NCBI RefSeq assembly: GCF_015706575.1
Contig: NW_024037064.1
Location: forward strand, 13,121,606 to 13,185,605
Origin: Patiria miniata
Taxonomy: Eukaryota > Echinodermata > Asteroidea > Valvatida > Asterinidae
Direction of reading: 5' to 3'
DNA: 64,000 bases
Made by a program: the position numbers and the translations under genes
Shown here: piece after piece, positions 44,601 through 57,500 of the stretch
How positions within the stretch are numbered: position 1 is the first letter of the stretch
Layout: each line of letters begins with the position of its first letter
The notes under the pieces: model-generated
The model's database searches: none
What the model saw: only the letters and a program-made list of their open reading frames with translations
Told to the model about the DNA's origin: nothing

Positions 44601-47130
44601 GAATGGAAGGAGTTATCGGGAATGTCTTCAGAGTTCAAAATGTATTGGTCTCACTGGAAACAACTGGAAGTAAGAGATGACATTCTGTGCAGAAGACGGG
44701 AATCGGACAATTGGAAACAGGTGGACTACAAAGTTATTCTTCCGAGGAAATTCAGAGGGGGAGTGTTACAAGGACTACATGGATCAAGGACAGCTGGACA
44801 CCTTGGGATTAGGAAAACTAAAGAAAAAGTGCAGGAGCGGTACTATTGGGTTGGATTGAGTCAGGATGTTCGTTCATTCATTAGGAAATGCTGCATGTGC
44901 ACCTGAAGGAAATCACCTAAACACAAGAAATCCCCACTTCAACAGTACCCAGTTGGAGCACCACTGGAGAGGATAGCTATGGACATACTTGGACCATTGC
45001 CGGAGTCGGACAGAGGGAATAGATATATTCTAGTAGTTGGGGACTATTTTACTAAATGGGTGGAGGCGTATCCCCTACTAAATCAGACAGCGGAGATGAT
45101 TGCTAGGACATAAGTGTCATAAGTTCATTTGTCGCTATAGTGTGCCAAGAGAAGTGCACAGCGATCAAGGAAGAAATTTTGAATCTAGAGTAGTAGCTGA
45201 ATTGTGTTGTCTATTAGGGATACAGGAGACTAGGACTACTCCATACAATCCACAATCTGATGGATTTGTGGAGAGGTTCAATAGGACTTTGATGAATATG
45301 GTAGCTACTTTAGTAGAATCAGTTAGTAATCAGAAGGACTGGGATGAACAAGTACCTTACGCTATGTTTGCTTATAGGAGTGCCACACAGGAATCTTTTC
45401 AGGACAGCCCAAATATGATGATGTTGGGGAGGAATTTAGAGCTACCGGTAAACTTAACACTTAAGAAACCTGATAGGGAAATTTCTAACCACAGTAGTGA
45501 TTATGCAGAAGAGTTGAGGGACCGTTTATATGTAGCACATGAACGGGCAAGGAAATGTTTAGCAGTTGCAGCTGAACATCAAAAGAAGAACTATAATAAA
45601 AGGGCGGAGGATTGTAAAATCACTGAGGGCATGCATGTGTGGTTACACAGTCCAGCAGCAAAAGCAGGGAAGAGTCCAAAACTAGGCTTACCTTGGGAAG
45701 GACCCCACAAAGTAGTGAAGCAGCTCACAGATGTTGTGTTCAGAATTAAGAAAGGGAGAAATGCTACATTTGCGGTGGTGCATGCCGATATGTTTAAACC
45801 CTATGAAGGACCACCTGAAAAGGAAAACACTAAAAGAGACAAAAAATCAGTACTGACGGAAAGGAGGTGTTCCTTAAGACAACGGATCCCATCAGTTAGA
45901 TATGGGATGATGTAATGCCAATGAGAAGTATTCAAAAAATGATCCTAACTTTTATTTTATTTTCCAATTTTTTCCCCCGTAAATAGATAACCATGGCGAA
46001 GAAACTCCTGGACCTTCAAGAAATCCTCAGTGACCGACGAGTCTTCGAATGTGAGGTTTGTGGCCTTTGCTTTGGCAAAAGGTTCAACTACGACCGACAC
46101 AAATCAACACATCTGGAATACCAGTAACGGTTTCAATGCAGGAGATGTCCCCTCAGTTATGGTAGGAGAGGGAACTTGAAGAGATCCTATGAGGCCACCC
46201 GTGTAAGGTGCACTGCGGACGTAAGCGGAGTGAATGCTAGGATTGAACAAATTAAGCCATGAATGACCAGGCGGCCAATACTAAACTACAGAAGAGAGGA
46301 GAGCAGAAACGAGTCAAGAAAGGAATGGAACGGAAGAATGGAAGATCGGGCACAGGAAGAGCATGAGAAGAAGGAGAGAAAAGGACGGGAACGCACGGAG
46401 CAGAGAGGACAGGAACACAAGGAGCAGAAACAGCATGAGAAGAAGGAGAGAAAAGAACAGGAACACAAGGAATAGAGAGGCCGGGAACGCAAGGAGCAGA
46501 AAGGACGGGAACCCATGGAGAATAAAGGAAAAGACGTGGACAGGCGAGCACGGGAAAATGAGGAGAAGAAGAGAGAAAGGAGCAAGAGGGAGCTTCGTGT
46601 AGCTGCGGATCAGACAGAGAGGAGAAGACAGGAGCCTGGAGAGGAGCAGACAGGAAGGGAGATGGAAAGGCAAGAAGGAGGGAGTGAAGAGCAGGGAAGA
46701 GAAAAGAGTAAGACAGGGATATCGGAAGAGCAGAAGGAGGGAATGGAATGGAGTGAGTAGCAGGGCAGGAGAGGGAATGCAGTAGGAGGAGGACGAAGAT
46801 AAAGAAGAGATAGCCACAACAGATGACGCCATTTCGTTAATGGCCTCAGATGTGGAGAGGGAGTCGGAAATCGCTGACGCCGAGACTGAGCCGATGATCC
46901 CCAATTCTGGGAAACCAAGGGGAACCAAGCTACATACCATGATGAAGAGCAATGGAGAGGAGAGCAGTGAAGATGAGAGCAGTGAAGAGGAAGTCCACGA
47001 AGTACATGTAAAGCGAAAATGCAAGTGGAGAAACATGCCATGGAAAGATGTCATGAAAGGGGGGGGGGGGGGGAGTGAAGATCACATAGAAACACCATCG
47101 GACCACGTGCACCGGGAGCGGAAGGGTTAA
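44590..47130 (+). mobile_element. Ty3/gypsy fragment with integrase and ORF3 (fossil)
   Basis: Plus-strand remnant that starts within pol. It has the integrase zinc-binding part (HLGIRKTKEKVQERYYWVG), core (DQGRNFESRV, TPYNPQSDGFVERFNR) and C-terminal part (WLHSPAAKAGKSPKLGLPWE), up to about 45.9 kb. Downstream comes a C2H2 finger remnant (FECEVCGLCFGKRFNYDRH) and a long Glu/Lys/Arg-rich tract to about 46.8 kb, then a Ser/Glu-rich tail. It is related to the element at 53-59.8 kb. It is 5' truncated with several breaks, perhaps five or more, and LTRs were not identified. Confidence 0.8.
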
Positions 47131-47149
47131 GGCAACAGAGGTGACCGAG

Positions 47150-49080
47150 AATAGGGAGCAGGTACATCGGGTAGTAAAGATGATGAATTATAAATATTGT
47201 TTTATGTATCAAATTAATTTAATCTAAATTTCAAGCGTTGCGAAAAAAAAATTGTAAGTTTTGGACAGAAACGTGTGTCAAAGGAAATGATATGACATGT
47301 ATGATAGCTTTTCAATGTATAAATTTAAAGATTGATTGTAATGTACCTAAAGATAGTTGAATCGGATTTACCAGAATATGTTTCTGACTAACTTAATGTT
47401 TTGAGATTAGACGGATTAACCCATTTTCTGGTTTTCAGATAATTAGTTGTAATTTATGCATAAAGTGATGTGCTAGTAGCAGGGAGACGAGTGTAGTAAA
47501 TTTATGCGATCTATTAATTATCTCAGTAGAAAAATAGATTTGATTTAAATTAATAATATCAGATACTTTTAAATCGCAAGCCAGAATATTATTTTTTTGT
47601 GCCTGCTCAGGTCTGAGGTTGAGAATAGTTGGTCACAAGATCCTGAGATGTTGTTCTTACTGACCTGGATTTTTTTCGGCCAAATTGCCCACCTCAAACT
47701 TTTTATTGCCATTTTAAAGGTTGATATTGATAATTTTCAATGACAAAAATTTCAAACATTTCAAGTTCTTTTAATTATTTGCCACGAACATAAAACCATT
47801 TTACACACTTGAAACTGACCATGATTTGACACAAACTCACCTTTGTAAACGTGCGAAAATCGCGACGATTTTAAAACTTGAATTCTCAAACTATGCTTGA
47901 AGTACGGTTATTTTTGCACAAACGCATCAGGGTTAACTGGTGCACGTGCAGAGCCAGCTCTTGAATCTGATGCATGAGGTCGAGTGAGCACCAGCCAATA
48001 CGTAATTTAGGTTTGTATGCCATACACTGTACAGACCTTTTCTTTGGGATATTACTTGCGCATGGTCATGCATATCACGTGAGAGGGTTTAACCAATAAT
48101 GGAAAATGAGTCCGATTTTCATTGGAGTCTGATTTTCATGTCACAACGGCCTACGCTTTATTCGCGCAGACGCGCACGTGCGTACGTGTAGATTTCGAGT
48201 CATCATGGCATCTGTCATCGGCCAAGCCCAAGTGTCAAAATTGTTTAGTTTAAAGCTACAGTCCATCATTTGTAATTTGTGCAATTTGTTCATTTGAAGC
48301 AACAAAAGAGTTCAAAATCCAATGAAGGATACTGAGCAACTAACCTGATGAAGTTTCAGCTAAGCTTCAGCTGTACATTCCGAGAAAAACAGCATTCTAA
48401 GATCTCAATTTCAAATCAAAAGTTACTGAATCATGCTTTGAATTGCAGCTATACGCGGCGTCACGCACTGATACGACGAATTATAACAACCGCGCGCGCG
48501 TGTGCGTCGTTCCAATACTTGTGCGCGCTGCGCTGAATAACAAAACGAACTACTAATTTAAATTTTCCCTCGGTGCTTCTTAAGAGTCACCGTTGGAAAT
48601 GCCTTCTTTCGTTGATTACTTCAAAATGACAGCTTCCAAGAAAGAATAATTTCACAGGGAGTTTAGTTCCCTTACTATTTTTCAACCAAGTTTGTTTTTC
48701 AACAGTTATTACGCCAGTTACATTTCGGATGGCTGCAAATGATGGACTATAGCTTTGTCGCGTGCCGGCCGCTTCTGGTTGACTATGGGTTAAGCTGTTC
48801 ACCTGTAGCTGGACGCACTACAAATCATTTTAGTTGAACCGCTAGTTTCGTTTGGTTGAAATGTACAACCAGGCAGTAATAATTGCTCTTACTGGGGAGG
48901 GTTGTTTTTACACAGAAAAAGAGGAACGGAGAAAGACAATTTAACTTCTAAACTCTTTAATAAAACACCAACACTCCTTCAAAAGCATGTACAATATATA
49001 TCAACTCTAATGTGCTTGCTTAGAAATTACGCAGTGCTTAATATTTTAAACAAGCCTCGAATTATCATTCTCTATGAATT
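47150..49080. other. No gene recognised
   Basis: AT-rich sequence, then a stretch with (CG)n near 48490 and palindromic ACGTGCGTACGTG words near 48175. Part of the left side may be the untranslated 3' end of the gypsy fragment. Nothing else can be supported. Confidence 0.4.
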
Positions 49081-49083
49081 GAT

Positions 49084-51785
49084 AGATTAAAACCCCTTAA
49101 TTATACTGCAGACCCAAGGTTTCGTCAGTTGCATTACTGCTTCAACCCTGTGCTGGTATTAGCCCTCCGCGCTGCTGGATGGACTCCTCAGCTCGGCGGA
49201 GTACCTGGCTGCTTAATAACTCGTCAGCTCTGCTATCTGCTAACTCCGCTGAATTAACTGGTCATCTACAGGATAAACTCGCTGGCTGCTTAATAACTCG
49301 TCAGCTCTGCTATCTGCTAGCTCCGCTGAATTATCTGGTCATCTACTGGATAAGTCGCTGGTATTAGCCCTCCGCGCTGCTGGATGGACTCCTCAGCTTA
49401 TTAATCTCGTCAGCCCCTGGCTGCTTAATAAACCGTCAGCTCTGCTATCTGCTAGCTCAGCTGAATTAACTGGTCATCTACTAGATAAGTCGCTGAAACT
49501 TCCCAGGAGTCAGCTCCGTTAACTAACACGGAGTCGGCCCAAGATTTCCCTAATCCATATAGCCTACTCGGAATGGGTACTCCGCCGATGTGGCCGGAGT
49601 AAACTGAGTCGCCGTCGGCCGGCACTATGCCTAGGACCTGTATATAAACAGTTTATGTTTCAATACATAAACATAATATGTTTCAAACAATTATTTGATA
49701 TCCTTTTGTAGGGAATTATGGAAATTGTAACTTATGTAAAACTAGGTCAAGTTTTGACGTCTATTGTACGAGACTTACTGTGCGTAGCGCGGGCCATATA
49801 AAAGTTAAAGTGTGTTACTAGGCTGGCCAGTCGCCGTCTAACAAGCCACTGCTTATATACAGGTTAGTGCCTCCGTTATTTATAAATCTAAACTCAGACT
49901 CTCTCAAGTGTTGTGAAATTCTCATGATTGTCAAAGGTGCATATTTAAGAAACCTCAAGTATAGATCCACACATAATAGCTTATTTTATAATTGGACGGA
50001 TTTTATTAGTTCTTCTGAATTATTTATGTCAGGAAATGCTTTTAGTACTCAGTTTACTCCGGCTCCGGCTCGGTTACGTAATCGACTCCGGTAACACTAT
50101 CTATTTTAAATTGCTGTATATAATTATTGGCGCATTGCCTTGGAGTTGAATAATAATTGACAAGATGTTTTAGGAGATCTAGTGTACATTTATTTAAACA
50201 GGATCCGGCTTTATACATTTATAATTGATGACTCAATGTACTCCGGTGATTAATCCTGATGACTCAATTTACTCCAGTGATTAATCCTGATGACTCAATT
50301 TACTCCAGTGATTAATCCTGATGACTCACTTTACTCCAGTGATTATTCCTGATGACTCAATTTATTCAAGTGATTATTCCTGATGACTCAATTTACTCCA
50401 GTGATTATTCCTGATGACTCAATTTACTCCAGTGATTATTCTTGATTGTTGAGTTTGACTCCGGTACGGAAATCTAATTTAGATTGCTTTGTCGAATAGG
50501 GCATCATTGTTTATTCCAAACAGAGAGTTCTAGGAAATATGTAATTTATATTTATTAGTTGTTAAAAGGCAGTCGCCGTCTAATAAGCCACTGTTTATAT
50601 ACAGGTCCTAGGCATAGTGCCGGCCGACGGCGACTCAGTTTACTCCGGCCACATCGGCGGAGTACCCATTCCGAGTAGGCTATATGGATTAGGGAAATCT
50701 TGGGCCGACTCCGTGTTAGTTAACGGAGCTGACTCCTGGGAAGTTTCAGCGACTTATCTAGTAGATGACCAGTTAATTCAGCTGAGCTAGCAGATAGCAG
50801 AGCTGACGGTTTATTAAGCAGCCAGGGGCTGACGAGATTAATAAGCTGAGGAGTCCATCCAGCAGCGCGGAGGGCTAATACCAGCGACGTATCCAGTAGA
50901 TGACCAGATGAACAGCGGAGCTAGCAGATAGCAGAGCTGACGAGTTATTAAGCAGCCAGCGAGTTTATCCTGTAGATGACCAGTTAATTCAGCGGAGTTA
51001 GCAGATAGCAGAGCTGACGAGTTATTAAGCAGCCAGGGGCTGACGAGATTAATAAGCTGAGGAGTCCATCCAGCAGCGCGGAGGGCTAATACCAGCACAG
51101 GGTTGAAGCAGTAATGCAACTGACGAAACCTTGGGTCTGCAGTATAATTAAGGGGTTTTAATCTGAGGGAGTATCACCTCAAAGAAGATTAATTTGTCTT
51201 ATAATAATTATTCCAGCTTATTGTGTTAGAGTTTTTAAATAACAAGATAACAACTGTGTTATTATTTAAAGATGAGTTACATGTTGCGGACAAAATCACT
51301 ACTGTTTTATTAAGTTCAAGTTGAAGATCAAAATTGCATTTGGCGTATTGTTTAAACATGTATTTTAAGATTACTGTTGCGGACCAAAATATCATAGAAC
51401 CACTTTTGAGAATTAAATGATATTGAAACCATTTCATGTTTATAGCTGTTCCAGATCGAACATCATTAACTAAACTAGGGATTTTTAAGAACTCTTTTAT
51501 GCAAATTGTTGTTATTACATGTATTAAGTGCGACTTATATTTTTCAGCCTTCAACGCTTGGGACAGCGTAGTCTTGGGAGGGGGTGGTGTAGCGGTTGAC
51601 CCCCCTTGGTGTTGTTTTTATTTACTCAGGTTTTTGTATAATTCACTTAATTATCTCTTTATCAGAAATCGCTAGTTTCTTTAGTAAGATATAAATGTTG
51701 ATTCTTTTGCCCATACAGATAACTTACTCGTACTTACATTGCATTACGGGCCGCGCGCCCAGTGTGTGTATAATTCGTCGGTCGC
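49084..51785 (+). mobile_element. Rearranged, internally deleted gypsy derivative with a large palindrome (fossil)
   Basis: Arms of about 555 bp (49084-49640 and 50605-51163) are inverted copies of each other, each built of repeated CTGCTTAATAACTCGTCAGC and CTGCTATCTGCTAACTCCG modules. The loop (about 49650-50600) matches the LTR and leader of the 53-59.8 kb element in the opposite orientation, including a 31-bp tandem array. After the right arm come its 3' untranslated region, purine tract and LTR start (TGTAGCGGTTGACCCCCC at about 51590), ending near 51785. No coding part remains. It is a non-autonomous, rearranged relative. Confidence 0.65.
50228..50452. repeat. 31-bp tandem array with AP-1 words
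   Basis: About seven copies of a 31-bp unit TTACTCCAGTGATTA plus TCCTGATGACTCAAT. Each unit carries TGACTCA, the AP-1/TRE consensus. The same array is at 58712-58960 in reverse orientation. Confidence 0.8.
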
Positions 51786-52254
51786 ACCACGAAGTGGCGT
51801 ATCTCGTGTTTTGGCGAAAATGAGATTTTTATATATTTAAATCAATTAGGGTAAAATCTACCATTTTCATCAAGTTTTAAGTTGAAAAGGTATCTTCAAA
51901 GAAAATTACAGAATTGATACCTTGATAAAATTGCTAAAAAATCGAAATCCATGTATCACGAAGTGACGGATATCCATTCGTCACTTCGTGAAAAAGGTTT
52001 GTCGGTGCGTAATTGTTTCACGAAGTGACGGATCTGATCAGTTCTAGGAATACACTAAGTCACGTGACTGCTGTTGGCGTAGATGATGTATTAATTTCCT
52101 AAATTACTCCACAATTATTAGCTTTTTTTACTTGTATCTGTTAAAAATGATAACATTTATGGTTTTTAAAATACAAGAGGCTAAGCCTCGAAGAAACGAG
52201 GTCAATGTATTTAATAATAGCCCGCCCTCATAGTTGACACTGAGTCATTCCAAA
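51780..52254 (+). promoter_or_regulatory. Upstream region with CACGAAGTG hairpins, E-box and YY1-like start
   Basis: CACGAAGTG(A/G)CG occurs at about 51788, 51958 and 52019 and in inverse form near 51979; the second and third form a hairpin. Downstream are TCACGTGAC (palindromic E-box, about 52060) and TGACACTGAGTCA (about 52235), and the first ATG lies in AAAATGGCGGCC, a YY1-like motif common at animal start sites. Promoter function is inferred from this setting. Confidence 0.4.
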
Positions 52255-52321
52255 ATGGCGGCCAGCGGCGGAGCTGTTCCCTCCACCATGTCCATGTCAA
52301 CGACTGAAAGTTCGAGGAAAA
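52255..52321 (+). CDS. First coding exon of the plus-strand decayed gene
   Basis: ATG in AAAATGGCGGCC begins MAASGGAVPSTMSMSTTESS and runs to the donor GGAAAA|GTGAGT. GC-rich, Ala/Ser/Thr-rich, and typical of an animal first exon. The next exon of this gene is not visible before the gypsy element that begins near 52985. Linking it to the exon abutting that element at 59818 is inference from strand and position. Confidence 0.45.
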
Positions 52322-53474
52322 GTGAGTATTCTTGTTATTTGACATATTGACCTACATTAAGTAATGTCATTGCTGGACTATCGTAGTTAAAGTCAGCTAA
52401 GTCCACAGCTAGGAACGCAGCGGAAAGAGAAGGAAAGTGAGCCCACAACTACCCGAGGCCAACGTTTCGTTTGGCCTAGGCTCAGCGCTAACTTAGGCTA
52501 GGCCTTGACTGGGACAATCCGTCCATTAACTAGGCCCTAGTCCGTTAACGTTACAACAAAATGGGCGTGTATATGCTAAAGGGTTTGCTACAACTCTCAC
52601 GCTTTTAACACAAACATGAATGTTTAGAATTGTTCACTACAGACTCAGTGTCAATGAAAATGTGCATCGTAATAATCATTTACCACTAGATTGTGTAGAC
52701 CTAGACTAGGTGGAAATGTTGGCTTGTCCCATACATGCCATAATCACTAACTTGACAAATAGAATGGTTAATGGAAATGGATTCTTGAGAGGCTGGAATT
52801 CCAATCTGATGATTGTAGGCCTAACGTACAACATGTTTAATGCAATATGTATCTTTGGACAATTTCAAAAACCCTGCTTCATTGATCAGTATAAATAGGC
52901 TAACACAGGCGTATTTCCAAGGTGTCTGCTGCCGTGACTACAGTACAGTGCAAACAGTTTTAATTCCCATTTCCTTTAAGAATAAAAGAATGGATAATCC
53001 ATTCTTTTATTAATAATTAAGTGAATTATACAAAAACCTGAGTAAATAAAAACAACACCAAGGGGGGTCAACCGCTACACCACCCCCTCCCAAGACTACG
53101 CTGTCCCAAGCGTTGAAGGCTGAAAAATATAAGTCGCACTTAATACATGTAATAACAACAATTTGCATAAAAGAGTTCTTAAAAATCCCTAGTTTAGTTA
53201 ATGATGTTCGATCTGGAACAGCTATAAACATGAAATGGTTTCAATATCATTTAATTCTCAAAAGTGGTTCTATGATATTTTGGTCCGCAACAGTAATCTT
53301 AAAATACATTTTTAAACAATACGCAAAATGCAATTTTGATCTTCAACTTGAACTTAATAAAACAGTAGTGATTTTGTCCGCAACATGTAACTCATCTTTA
53401 AATAATAACACAGTTGTTATCTTGTTATTTAAAAACTCTGACACAATAAGCTGGAATAATTATTATAAGACAAA

Positions 53475-54503
53475 TTAATCTTCTTTGAGGTGATACTCCC
53501 TCAGGGTGACCTCTTTTTGGGTTTTCTGTCCAGACATGTATTCGTATACCACTCTCTTCTCAACCACGGTCTTGACCCTGCCCTTCAAGATGTCGATGAT
53601 GTCGACCGTCTCGAAACCAGACTTGTTGGCACTTGTGGGTTGAGGGCTCGAAGTGGAGGGGCCGGGACTGCTTGAGGATGAACTGCTGAACTCGCTGTCA
53701 GATGAACTGCCTGAGGAGCTGCTACTTGATGTACTGTCGGTGGACAGCGTTTGGCTGGTGGGCCCCCTGATGGATACAGGCTTGCCGCCGCCCACCCGTG
53801 GAGACACCGGGGTGTTCCCCCCCAGCAGCTCATCCAACTCATCTCCCATCAAGGAGATGGTGGCGTGTTAAACCGTCTCAAGATCCTACATCTCCTCACC
53901 TTCCTCCGGTCTTCCTTCTTTCTCCTCTGCTGGTCCTTCTCTCCTTTTCTTCACCGGTTCTCCTCCTTTCTTCTCTGCTGGTCCTTCTCTCCTTTTCTCC
54001 ACTGGTTCTCCTCCTTTCTTCTCTGCTGGTACTTCCCTCCCCCTCTCCTCTGGTCTTCCTCCTTCCATCTCTGCTGGTCCTTCTCTCCTTTTCTCCACCG
54101 GTTTCCCTCCTTTCTTCTCTGCTGGTCCTTCCCTCCTCCTCTCCTGTGGTCTTCCTCCTTCCTTCTCTGCTTGTCCATCTCTCCTCTTCTTCTCTGGTCT
54201 TCCTCGTTCCCTCTCTGCCGGTCCTTCCCTCCTGTTCTTCTCCAGTCTTCCTCCTTCCCTCTCTGCCGGTTCTTTTCTTCTCCTCTCCTCTGGTCTTCCA
54301 TCTTTCTCCTCTCTCCGGACACTTCCAGGCATGTGAGAAACCCAGGTGTGCTTCCTCAGATCTTCGAATCGGATGAATGCCACTGGGCATTGAGGACACC
54401 TGTATTTCTTTCTTTCTTTTTCGTGTATTTCCTCATGTCGCCTAAGGTTCCACTGGCGCCAAAAACTCTGCCCACAGATGTGGCATTGGTGGCTTGGTGG
54501 CAT
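53475..54503 (-). other. ORF3 of the gypsy element: C2H2 fingers plus charged repeats
   Basis: Downstream of integrase. It begins with CHICGQSFWRQWNLRRHEEIH, one C2H2 finger, then a second (CPQCPVAFIRFEDLRKH), then about 130 residues of 16-residue repeats of the EKRREGPAEKKGGEPV kind, and a Ser-rich, acidic tail with KGRVKTVVEKRVVYEY. A related arrangement follows pol in the fragment at 44.6-47.1 kb, so it is a family trait. Function unknown; DNA or RNA binding is inferred from the fingers. Confidence 0.6.
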
Positions 54504-57500
54504 GATGATTTCTACTGTAAGGACAGAAAATAAACAAAGAAAATACTCTGTTACTCGAACTAGACTCAGTATCTACATGTATCTACATACACTGGTGAAT
54601 CTGCCAGACCAGTGCTCTGGTTACAAGTAACGCAGGGGAGTTCTGCGTTGTCTCGGAGGATTACTCCTTACTGCAGCTGGAGCAGACCTTCTCCCTCTCT
54701 CCTGGCTACTCCCTTCTGCCTGTGGTCCAACCCAGCTCTCTCTGTCTTGATTCCCGCCTGGTTTTAGACGATAAGCATGTACCACCTGCATCTTCCCCCT
54801 CGGCTTGTCCTGTATCCTAAATACAACATCAGATAACTGTTTAATGCCAAGATATGGCCCTCCCCATGGTAGGTTCAGCTTTCGGGATTGTCCTCGTTTT
54901 CGACTGGGATTATGGAGCCACATGAACACCCCTTCATGAACTTCGCTTGTATGAGCTCTGCGATCATAGTTTTTCTTCTGCCTAACAGCGGAACTCCTCA
55001 GATTCTTCCTAGCTGCTTCGTGAGCTATCTGCATCCGCATCCGCAGTTTTGCAGCATAATCACCTTCATCTAAGTCATCTCCGGTCCACACCTTCTCCGC
55101 TACTACATCTAATGGAAGAGTTAGATCGCGCCCCAACATCATCATGTTTGGTGTTTCACCTGTTGACTCTTGTATTGACGAACGATAAGCTAATGTCGCA
55201 AATGGAAGTTGATCATCCCAGTCGTGTTGCTGCCGCACAGGATCGATCAATGTGGAAACTATGTTCATGAGAGTGTGGTTGAATCTTTCAACCATCCCAT
55301 CAGATTTGGGGTTGTAGCTTGTTGTTCTTGTTTTCCTCATTCCCAGCCATTTACACACCTGTTGCATCATTTCAGCTTCAAAGTTTTGCAAACGCTTCCA
55401 TCCATTTGGTGAAATAATCACCAATGACCAATATGTACTCATTACCCTTGTCTGTTTCAGGTAGAGGCCCTAGTATGTCCATAGCGACTCGTTCCATCGG
55501 CGCTCCCACCTGGTACAGCTGTAGTGGTGCCCGATTTTTCTTGGGTGGCGGCTTCCGACGTGCACACCTGTCACACTCTCGTATGAATGAGCGTACGTCT
55601 GCTGACATACTAACCCAGTAGTATCTCAACTTTACTTTACCAAGAGTTTTACGTGTTCCCAAGTGTCCGGCGGATTTCGAACCATGTAATTCCTCCAAGA
55701 TTTCCTTCCTCGGTTTCAGTGGTAAAATCACCTTCTTCTCGCTGTACCGACCATCTGGTGACTCCCACTGCTTACACAATACTCCACCTTGTACTTCTAA
55801 TTGGTCCCACTGGGCCCAGTACGTCTTCAAAGCAGGTGAATAAGATGCAGAAACTGTATTCCAATCTGGACGCTTATCGCTCCCTTCCTTGGCCAAAAGA
55901 ATGCTGGCAATAGTTAAGTCCTCTAGTTGTTCCTGTCGCACATCTCCACGACTAATCTCGGGCTGCCAAGTCACTGTCCTCGCAAAAGCGCCTGTTTCTG
56001 AAGTAGGAGACTGCTTTTTGTCCCGTTCCCCAACCTCTGGCTCAACCAACATAGCGCAATTCTCTTCCTTCACTGGTGATGACACCTCCGGTGACACTTC
56101 CTGCCGACCACATTGTTTACATGGATTTCTAGACAGACAATCAGCGTTTGCATGTAGGCGCCCCGGCCTGTGTTCTATAGTTATGTCGTATTGTCCAACA
56201 ACTTCCAACCATCGTGCTAGCTGACCGTCGGGATTTCGAAAATTTGTCAACAATCTCAGGGAGCCATGATCAGTCTTCAACAACACCTTCCTTCCGTAGA
56301 GATAATGTCGGAAATGTCTGAGGTACAACACCATTGCGAGCAGTTCTCTTCTGGTCACGCAGTAGTTTCTCTCTTGTGAGCTCAGGCTTTTGCTCGCGTA
56401 GGCAATCACCCTTTCGTGTTCCCCTTGCTTCTGCGAAAGTACCGCCCCTGTAGCAAAATTACTGGCGTCGGTGTCCAATATGAAGTCTGCTTTGGGGTCT
56501 GGATACGTGAGCACTGGGGATTGAATAAGTCTACTCTTGAGCGTTTCAAATGCCTCTTCGCATGCCTCCGTCCATTCAAACTTGTGATGCTTTTCGGTGA
56601 GCTTGTGTAGAGGACGGGCAATATCCGCAAACCCTCTGATAAATCGTCGATAATATGAAGCAAGGCCCAGAAAACTTCGTACTTGGGTAACATCTCTAGG
56701 GCGTGGCCATTCTTTCACAGCTTTGACTTTCTCTGGGTCAGTTTCTATTCCACTTTGTGAAACAACATAACCCAGGTACAGAACTTTACGCTGGTACAAG
56801 TTACACTTCTTCGGCTTCAACTTAAGTCCTGCTTCTCTAAGTCGTTGCAGAACCACTTTTAGGCGATCCGTAGCCTCTTCTTCGGTATTGCCATGAACAA
56901 TGATGTCATCAAGATAAACTAGCAGGATATCCCACTGGAGTCCTGCCATAACACGCTCCATGAGTCTCTCGAACGTTGAAGGTGCATTTGAAAGGCCAAA
57001 TGGCATGACGTTCCATGCATACAGGCCACCCCTTACCGCAAAAGCTGATTTCTCTTTCGCTGTTTCATTTAACTCCACCTGCCAATAGCCAGATGCCAAA
57101 TCCTGGGTGGAAAACCATTTCGCACCATTTAATGCATCAAGTGATTCCTCTATCCTTGGGATTGGATAAGCATCCTTTATAGTTACGGCATTCAGTCGAC
57201 GATAATCGACACAGAAACGTTTGGAGCCATCCTTCTTGGTGACGAGAACTACCGGTGCTGCCCATGGGATGAAAGATGGTTCTATGAAGCCTCTTGCAAG
57301 CATGTCCTTTACTTGTCGATCGATTTCTCCCTGCTGGCCGATTGGGGCTCTCCGGGGAGGCTGTCGTACTGGTGCACTATTCCCCGTGTTAATCAAATGT
57401 TTCACTAAGCCGGTGCGGCCTATGTCCGAATCTCCTTTCGAAAATACATCTTGGAATTCCATCAACATCTTCTTTACTCCGGGTTGGTATTTTCCCTCTA

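Noticed and set aside
46250-47130. Several overlapping long frames taken as separate genes
   Set aside because: All cover one purine-rich, Glu/Lys/Arg-coding tract of a gypsy ORF3; the opposite-strand Leu/Ser frames are its complements.
53751-54533. 260-codon plus-strand Leu/Ser/Phe-rich frame that looks like a membrane protein
   Set aside because: It is the antisense of the charged repeat tract of ORF3, which has C2H2 fingers on the minus strand.
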